From: a virus
Direction: 5' to 3' (one strand)
Virus record (IMG/VR): IMGVR_UViG_3300006916_000521
Coordinates: 1 to 20,484 of that record
DNA: 20,484 nt
A program made the position numbers and the translations under genes. Within the stretch, counting starts at the first letter, position 1, and each line of letters opens with the position of its first letter. Shown here one piece after another: positions 17,100-20,484 of the stretch. A model generated the notes under the pieces. That model did not search any database. It saw only the letters and a program-made list of their open reading frames with translations, and was not told where the DNA came from.

Positions 17100-17317
17100 T
17101 ATGCACCTAATAAAGTTTTCTTTTTAGTTTTAACATCGCTTGTATCACCTTGATTGCTTGTCATTATTGTTTCCGTGTACCCTTTTGTTTTATTTTTAAG
17201 AGCTGCATCAATTTTATCTTTAGTTGAGTCAGGCAAATCATCTGAAATTACAGGTGGTACTACTGGAGGTGTTGGTAATGTTGGCATCATTGGTGGTTTT
17301 GGTTTTAAAAATCCCAT
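17099..17317 (-). CDS. 72-residue Pro-rich small phage protein (KTLLG C-terminus)
   Basis: The N-terminus is MGFLKPKPPMMPTLPTPPVV, nearly half proline; the C-terminus is ETIMTSNQGDTSDVKTKKKTLLGA (residues 49-72). The combination of a Pro-rich head, a T-I-x-T-x-x-Q-G segment and a terminal K-K-T-L-L-G is one that I recall from a small conserved protein found near the terminase and portal genes of diverse podophages. No function is known to me. It follows the large terminase after three bases, with an AAGG nine bases before the start, and ends at a TAATG junction. Confidence 0.7.
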   Translation of the reverse strand: MGFLKPKPPMMPTLPTPPVVPPVISDDLPDSTKDKIDAALKNKTKGYTETIMTSNQGDTSDVKTKKKTLLGA

Positions 17318-17320
17318 AAT

Positions 17321-18613
17321 TTACATCCTTTCTCCCAAGGGGTTATAATTTGTTCCAACAGCAAACTTATCTAATCTCCTGTTGTTGTTTAAGTCTAGTT
17401 CACGTATTGCTACAGCACAAGTTCGCCAAGCATCAGCATAATGACTACTATGGTCATGTACTGGCTTAGAGAAAATTCTTTGTTTATCTATCCACTTTCT
17501 ATGATACCACTTCATCGCATCTAAAAATGGCTTACACTTCTCTCTATCTATGTAGGTTTTAGCTAATAATATCTGACCAGCGTGAATACCATCCTCTATG
17601 GACAATTTTGGACACACTTTTAGGGGTGACATCCCCATATTATACGCATATTCCTTCCTAGAATGACCAGTTGATAGTTCTCTTTGTTCTATGTCGTGAG
17701 GAAAAACGTAATTTCGGATATTATAATTTGTTTTTCGTATATAATCGGCGTAGTAGTCAAGACTTTTATTGCTATCAGCATAACAATCTATAACAATTAA
17801 GGCTCTTCCAACCTGTTGTGTAAACAAAATTACTGTTTGATCACTAATTCCTAGATCAAAATACACATCAACTGGATAACCAGGGTCATATGGAAACTTT
17901 GATATTTGTTTATCCTCTTCCATTTGTTGAATTGTTTTTCCGTAAATAGAACCAGATATATTGGCTGTCCAAGAACATTCAAATTCTTGTGCATACTGAT
18001 CTTCCGTCATCAGTTTTTTTGCCGACTCTAATTCTTCTTTTGGTACTAATCCTGTTTCACTTGCTCTAAACGTACAAGTAAACCATTCGGGTAATGACTT
18101 TGCATCTTCAAACAAATCATAAAAATTATTTCCCATTCCAGCGGGAGTCCCTATGAAACAAACTGAGCCAAGCCTATCAGCGATAGCGGGTCTAATAATT
18201 TCTGCAAACATTCTTGCATCCATCTGAGCATATTCATCACAAACAACAAAGTCATAGTATTGACCCCTTGCAGCATCAGGATTTTCAGCTCCGAATAGTG
18301 TTATTCTTCCACCCGTAGGATAGTCAGCTCGTAATTCTGTTTCATTAAATTTCGTTCCAGGTATCTTACGAGAAAATTCTTTTAAATAATCCCATGCAAC
18401 TAATTTAGATTGCACCCTTGTTGGAGAAAAAAACGCACCCCTAAAGTTACGTTTAGTGCTAGTCAAGGCTAGTTTAATTAAATGATTTATTGCAAATACA
18501 GTTTTCCCAGCTCTACGATGCATTACCGCAACCGCAAAACGATATTTATCTAGTTGCTCATGCAACATTCGTTGTTGTGGTCTAGGTGTGTAAGGTATTT
18601 TAATAACTTTCAT
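17321..18613 (-). CDS. terL: Terminase large subunit
   Basis: ATP-driven DNA packaging motor and headful or site-specific nuclease, 430 residues. Walker A HRRAGKT at 32-38, Walker B FVVCDE at 122-127, and the coupling motif GTP at 155-157 in IGTPAG. The RNase H-like nuclease has the first acidic residue in YFDLGISD (D253) and the last in HYADAW (D394). The protein is much shorter than T7 gp19 (586 residues) and resembles the general tailed-phage terminase type rather than the T7 one. It is coupled to the upstream 57-residue gene by TAATG. In T7 the terminase genes lie after the fibre; here they precede the portal. Confidence 0.95.
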   Translation of the reverse strand: MKVIKIPYTPRPQQRMLHEQLDKYRFAVAVMHRRAGKTVFAINHLIKLALTSTKRNFRGAFFSPTRVQSKLVAWDYLKEFSRKIPGTKFNETELRADYPTGGRITLFGAENPDAARGQYYDFVVCDEYAQMDARMFAEIIRPAIADRLGSVCFIGTPAGMGNNFYDLFEDAKSLPEWFTCTFRASETGLVPKEELESAKKLMTEDQYAQEFECSWTANISGSIYGKTIQQMEEDKQISKFPYDPGYPVDVYFDLGISDQTVILFTQQVGRALIVIDCYADSNKSLDYYADYIRKTNYNIRNYVFPHDIEQRELSTGHSRKEYAYNMGMSPLKVCPKLSIEDGIHAGQILLAKTYIDREKCKPFLDAMKWYHRKWIDKQRIFSKPVHDHSSHYADAWRTCAVAIRELDLNNNRRLDKFAVGTNYNPLGERM

Positions 18614-18786
18614 TAGTTTATTGTTTCTCCTAAAATTTTTGGATCAACCTGTTCTATATTTAACGCAGCCACTATAAATTTAGCTGTATCAAACATTTCT
18701 TCATCGTTAATAAAATTTTGCATTTCCAAAATTATTTTTTTCTTTTTTTCGTCAACCAGCACGAGTGCTTGTATCTGTCTGTCCAT
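18613..18786 (-). CDS. 57-residue protein coupled to the large terminase
   Basis: Small open frame starting MDRQIQALVLVDEKKKKIIL and ending KILGETIN. It is not a family I recognise. A charged Lys run divides a short hydrophobic N-terminus from a helical, acidic middle (INDEEMFDTAKFIVAALNIE). The evidence for a gene is that its stop shares one base with the terL start (TAATG, the junction type used throughout this operon), that a GGGAG lies upstream of its ATG (with a rather long spacing of about 12), and that it fills a gap that would otherwise be empty. It lies between the two terminase genes, so a packaging accessory role is possible. Codons overlap no other convincing gene. Confidence 0.6.
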   Translation of the reverse strand: MDRQIQALVLVDEKKKKIILEMQNFINDEEMFDTAKFIVAALNIEQVDPKILGETIN

Positions 18787-18933
18787 GAGTGTCTAAATCT
18801 CCCATCATAATATAAAATACCTGGCACAGTAAAATGGCGTGATCCGAGGTCTGATATATTCTAAATTAATATTAATAATCACATTAACAAACATATAACC
18901 GATACAAGACCAGGGAAACACACTAGATAAACT
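18787..18933. other. Non-coding gap between small terminase and the 57-residue gene
   Basis: 147 bases with no convincing gene. Visible structure is a perfect 6-bp inverted repeat, ACTAGA-TAAAC-TCTAGT (18922-18938), overlapping the terS stop codon. It is followed on the plus strand by a T-rich run, but the stem is AT-rich. There is also a 12-base perfect palindrome, ATTAATATTAAT (18865-18876). A weak promoter could lie in the AT-rich part, but no clear -35/-10 pair on the minus strand stands out. Confidence 0.5.
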
Positions 18934-19398
18934 CTAGTTTATTTTGCTTTTGTCATGCGTTTGGTCATGTTTAATATTTTTAATATCATCCGTACTTGAT
19001 ATCGTGCGCGCGTGCTGTTCGTCTTTACGTTCCGAATAACCATCATCCCATACTATTTTGATTTGTGGCTCTCCTATATTCTCATTAATAACCTTATCAT
19101 TAAACACACTAACGAGCTTTGACGCCATCCATCGTGAGTGGTGGAGTCTTTCCCTGTTCCATTGTACCTGTTGAGGTTCAACTTCCTGGTCTAATAAATC
19201 TTGCATTTTATCCAGCCAAGTCATCGCGCCTATTCTCCTGGCGTCTAATATGTTTTCTTTTAATTGTTTATCTTTATTCATCCAATCATAAACGGTGGAC
19301 AAGTTTGGCATTTCTTTTGATCTACAAATGCTTGTTAATGTTTCCCCGAGCTGTAGCCTGGATATTATTAAATTCAATAATTTCTCTGATTTCTTCAT
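18934..19398 (-). CDS. terS: Terminase small subunit
   Basis: 154 residues. Recognises the phage DNA for packaging and regulates the large subunit. Residues 6-42 (LLNLIISRLQLGETLTSICR to STVYDWM) form the helix-turn-helix typical of Sf6-type small terminases, in which a G-E-(S/T)-L-x-x-I-C turn is followed by P-x-x-S-T-V-Y-x-W. A middle helical part (DKMQDLLDQEVEPQQVQWNR, about 63-82, then RWMASKLVSVFNDKV) is the oligomerisation region, and the tail is charged and probably disordered. The chosen ATG at 19398 gives a complete helix-turn-helix; the next in-frame Met (residue 25) would cut it. This start has no clear Shine-Dalgarno and lies 77 bases inside the upstream gene. Confidence 0.85.
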   Translation of the reverse strand: MKKSEKLLNLIISRLQLGETLTSICRSKEMPNLSTVYDWMNKDKQLKENILDARRIGAMTWLDKMQDLLDQEVEPQQVQWNRERLHHSRWMASKLVSVFNDKVINENIGEPQIKIVWDDGYSERKDEQHARTISSTDDIKNIKHDQTHDKSKIN

Positions 19399-19597
19399 AA
19401 GTTTTATTTTTATATTGTTTTAGTTTTTGTAAACTTTTTATTTTCCCTTCTATTGTTTTCGGTCCTGTACTTAGACCCCCGTGCAATCTGCATATATAAC
19501 TCCCTTTCTTTGTTTTTATACCTTTAGCCTGGCACTGCTTGCCGTCATATTTACGCCGCGCCTGGCATTGAATTTTTTTTAATGGTCGTCCTGTCAT
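19322..19597 (-). CDS. HGGxSTG-motif small zinc-finger-like protein
   Basis: 91 residues. HGGLSTG at 39-45 with preceding Cys residues (C11 and C22, each inside a repeated QCQA, and C36 in YICRLHGG) makes a Cys3-His arrangement suited to one metal ion. The same family of small proteins often lies just before terminase genes in phages and prophages, and its function is unsettled. The rest is Lys-rich and helical (GKIKSLQKLKQYKNKTYEEI, 51-70). The last 25 codons are also read in another frame as the start of terS. First gene of the leftward operon; the start codon follows an A-rich leader with no Shine-Dalgarno. A DNA-binding accessory of packaging is an inference. Confidence 0.75.
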   Translation of the reverse strand: MTGRPLKKIQCQARRKYDGKQCQAKGIKTKKGSYICRLHGGLSTGPKTIEGKIKSLQKLKQYKNKTYEEIREIIEFNNIQATARGNINKHL

Positions 19598-19623
19598 TTT
19601 TTTTATTTTTTTATATTTAATGT

Positions 19624-19667
19624 TTGATTTATCATATTTTATATTATATCATATATTATATTATAAT
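19624..19667 (+). promoter_or_regulatory. Candidate rightward promoter region
   Basis: The 92-base gap between the two divergent operons is almost entirely A+T. On the plus strand one option is TTGATT (19624-19629), 17 bases and TATCAT (19647-19652). A second is TATAAT at 19662-19667, with only a poor -35 and a start point just before the Shine-Dalgarno. Such sequence makes many chance matches, so the exact site is uncertain; that a rightward promoter exists somewhere here is likely from the gene arrangement. Confidence 0.4.
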
Positions 19668-19670
19668 TAA
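19643..19670 (-). promoter_or_regulatory. Candidate leftward promoter for the late operon
   Basis: On the minus strand TTAATT (19665-19670), a 16-base spacer and TATAAT (19643-19648) preceded by TGA, giving an extended -10 (TGnTATAAT). It would start transcription about 40 bases before the HGGxSTG start codon. It overlaps the rightward candidate, so the two directions could interfere with each other. Confidence 0.45.
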
Positions 19671-19689
19671 CCAATTAAGGAGGGTTACT

Positions 19690-19770
19690 ATGAATTTATC
19701 AAACATATTATTTTACATGATGGTTGGAACGGTTCCAGCTATCACATTAATATTAATTTTCATTCAATAG
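19690..19770 (+). CDS. 26-residue single-span membrane peptide
   Basis: Starts MNLSNILFYMMVGTVPAIT and ends in a run of Leu/Ile/Phe with a final Gln. Nearly the whole chain is hydrophobic, enough for one membrane span, with no charged residue. An excellent Shine-Dalgarno, AAGGAGGG (19677-19684), lies five bases before the ATG and is the strongest in the window, which argues for a real, well-translated gene despite its size. It is the first gene of the rightward operon, and the next start follows its stop after two bases. Function unknown; it is shorter than usual holins, so a regulatory or membrane-modifying micropeptide, or a leader peptide for the next gene, are all open. Confidence 0.6.
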   Translation: MNLSNILFYMMVGTVPAITLILIFIQ

Positions 19771-19772
19771 TT

Positions 19773-19964
19773 ATGAATATCACTATTGTTGAAGTTAAAG
19801 CTCGCAAAGTAAAAGGGTTAATATCTTTTATTGGTCGCAGAGTTTTTATTGATGGCAAGAAATTGCCGTCAACACCTGGACGCAACTATCCAGCGGAATG
19901 GTCCGAAGATTTCACAATTAAAGTCGCACAAAAACATTTTAAACAAGGAGCATATTTAAAATGA
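19773..19964 (+). CDS. 63-residue protein of unknown function, rightward operon
   Basis: A small basic protein (MNITIVEVKARKVKGLISFI, then RRVFIDGKKLPSTPGRNYPA and a helical C-terminus ending GAYLK). Strands at both ends of the first 30 residues suggest a small beta fold, but I do not recognise a family. It has no Shine-Dalgarno of its own and starts two bases after the 26-residue frame stops, so translation is probably coupled. Its stop overlaps the next start (ATGA). Early or replication-related expression is possible from its divergent orientation; nothing more can be said. Confidence 0.6.
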   Translation: MNITIVEVKARKVKGLISFIGRRVFIDGKKLPSTPGRNYPAEWSEDFTIKVAQKHFKQGAYLK

Positions 19965-20484
19965 AATACATTTATAATAAGGACAGCTTTGATAATGCTG
20001 TTGAAGTTGATGGTTATCCATGGGGTTTTAGATTAAGAACTAAACGCCGTTATTGGATAGAAACAGTTAAAAACAGAGGTGATCGCTTCTGCTATGCTAC
20101 TCTTAATCCTAAAACTAATAAATGGTGTAAACCTAAAAAAAACACTTATGAAGCTGTTTTAGTATTAGGATTTAATAAAGATAATCATGTTAAAACTGAC
20201 GGCTTGGGTCTTTGGGGAACTGACCAGGATATAGCCGCATTTAAAAACAGAATTGATTATGACCAATTAAAAGAACTTCAAAAAATGAAGTTGTGTGAAA
20301 AGTCATCAATTAATCATGTGATGAAATCAGTTAAATATGAAATCAAATCTACTGGAACTTATAACCTAAGTGATCCATTAGACATGATAAGACTAAGAGA
20401 AGATAATAAAAATAGAGAGCAAAAAGAACTTGAGGAGAAAAAAACACTCAACAAGATCAACACAGCAATCAACAAAACTTATCA
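19961..20484 (+). CDS. Uncharacterised phage protein, N-terminal 174 codons (cut at window end)
   Basis: The frame starts MKYIYNKDSFDNAVEVDGYP and stays open to the window end. Features are a W/R/Y-rich first 70 residues (WGFRLRTKRRYWIETVKNRG, about 22-41; FCYATLNPKTNKWCKPKKNT, about 44-63), and a Lys/Glu-rich, probably coiled-coil C-terminal part (REDNKNREQKELEEKKTLNK). I have a recollection of similar sequences in marine phage genomes as hypothetical proteins, but no function. AAGGAG (19945-19950) lies ten bases before the ATG, which also overlaps the preceding stop by four bases. The aromatic and basic N-terminus could bind nucleic acid, but this is speculation. Confidence 0.8.
   Translation, partial: MKYIYNKDSFDNAVEVDGYPWGFRLRTKRRYWIETVKNRGDRFCYATLNPKTNKWCKPKKNTYEAVLVLGFNKDNHVKTDGLGLWGTDQDIAAFKNRIDYDQLKELQKMKLCEKSSINHVMKSVKYEIKSTGTYNLSDPLDMIRLREDNKNREQKELEEKKTLNKINTAINKTY

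Noticed and set aside
18696-18869. Alternative minus-strand frames across the 57-residue gene start: a 29-residue ATG frame and a 31-residue GTG frame rich in Trp, His and Cys
   Set aside because: Neither has a good ribosome binding site or a coupled junction, and both stop within about 30 codons. The 57-residue frame has the terL-coupled stop and better composition.
18820-19567. CCTGGCA heptamers near the terminase genes (18820, 19528, 19561; also 9010, 14401 and reverse at 7953), considered as packaging sites
   Set aside because: The copies at 19528 and 19561 are codons of the repeated QCQA motif of the HGGxSTG protein, and the others at 9010, 14401 and 7953 are in unrelated coding genes. 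Only one is non-coding, so there is no case for a pac repeat.
1-20484. CRISPR arrays, tRNA genes, integrase, insertion sequences, diversity-generating retroelement parts
   Set aside because: I looked for repeat-spacer patterns, cloverleaf sequences, transposase or recombinase motifs, and template/variable repeat pairs with a reverse transcriptase and found none in this window.

Overview
The window is a segment of a lytic-type tailed bacteriophage with a short-tailed, T7-like virion (podophage). The DNA is AT-rich, and almost every gene between about 1.1 and 19.6 kb lies on the minus strand. Read in the direction of transcription (right to left) the order is: an HGGxSTG-motif protein, small and large terminase, small accessory proteins, portal, a Bbp19-like protein, scaffold, major capsid protein, a probable head decoration protein, three small basic proteins, tail tubular A, tail tubular B, a GNAT-fold protein (T7 gp13 position), internal virion proteins in the gp14, gp15 and gp16 positions, and the tail fibre. 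From portal to fibre this is the T7 gene 8-17 order. The host cannot be read from the sequence. Low GC, tight packing and a fibre motif that I recall from marine phages suggest a marine bacterium, possibly a low-GC alphaproteobacterium, but this is inference only.

Layout. 1-1022: 5' part of the tail fibre gene, cut by the window edge, with its own promoter-like sequence at 1075-1106. 1122-8720: four DNA-ejection (internal core) proteins. 8720-12280: gp13-like protein, tail tubular proteins and three small lysine/arginine-rich proteins. 12292-12318: a strong intrinsic terminator. 12327-14836: decoration protein, capsid, a 121-nt structured leader, scaffold and a Bbp19-like protein. 14829-18786: portal, two poorly known small proteins, large terminase and a 57-aa protein coupled to it. 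18787-18933: short non-coding gap. 18934-19597: small terminase, overlapped by the HGGxSTG gene. 19598-19689: an almost pure A+T divergent promoter region. 19690-20484: start of a rightward operon with a 26-aa single-span membrane peptide, a 63-aa protein and a conserved-looking protein cut by the window end.

How it works together. The terminase pair packages DNA through the portal into a prohead built from capsid and scaffold proteins. The decoration protein and probably some small proteins finish the head. Tail tubular A and B plus the fibre form the stubby tail, and the gp14/15/16-position proteins are expected to leave the head at infection and extend the tail across the cell envelope. 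Expression looks like one long leftward late operon with heavy translational coupling (eight TAATG stop/start junctions). It is modulated by a candidate promoter/leader in front of the capsid gene and a terminator just after the capsid-decoration pair, the same logic as the T7 phi10-gene 10-Tphi arrangement. No RNA polymerase, DNA replication, lysis or integrase gene is visible here. I found no clear new defence or anti-defence system. The most unusual items are the mosaic architecture, the tiny membrane peptide, a 42-aa basic protein with a canonical EF-hand loop, the 77-nt overprinted gene pair next to the terminase, and the two-gene gp16 position without a visible transglycosylase motif.
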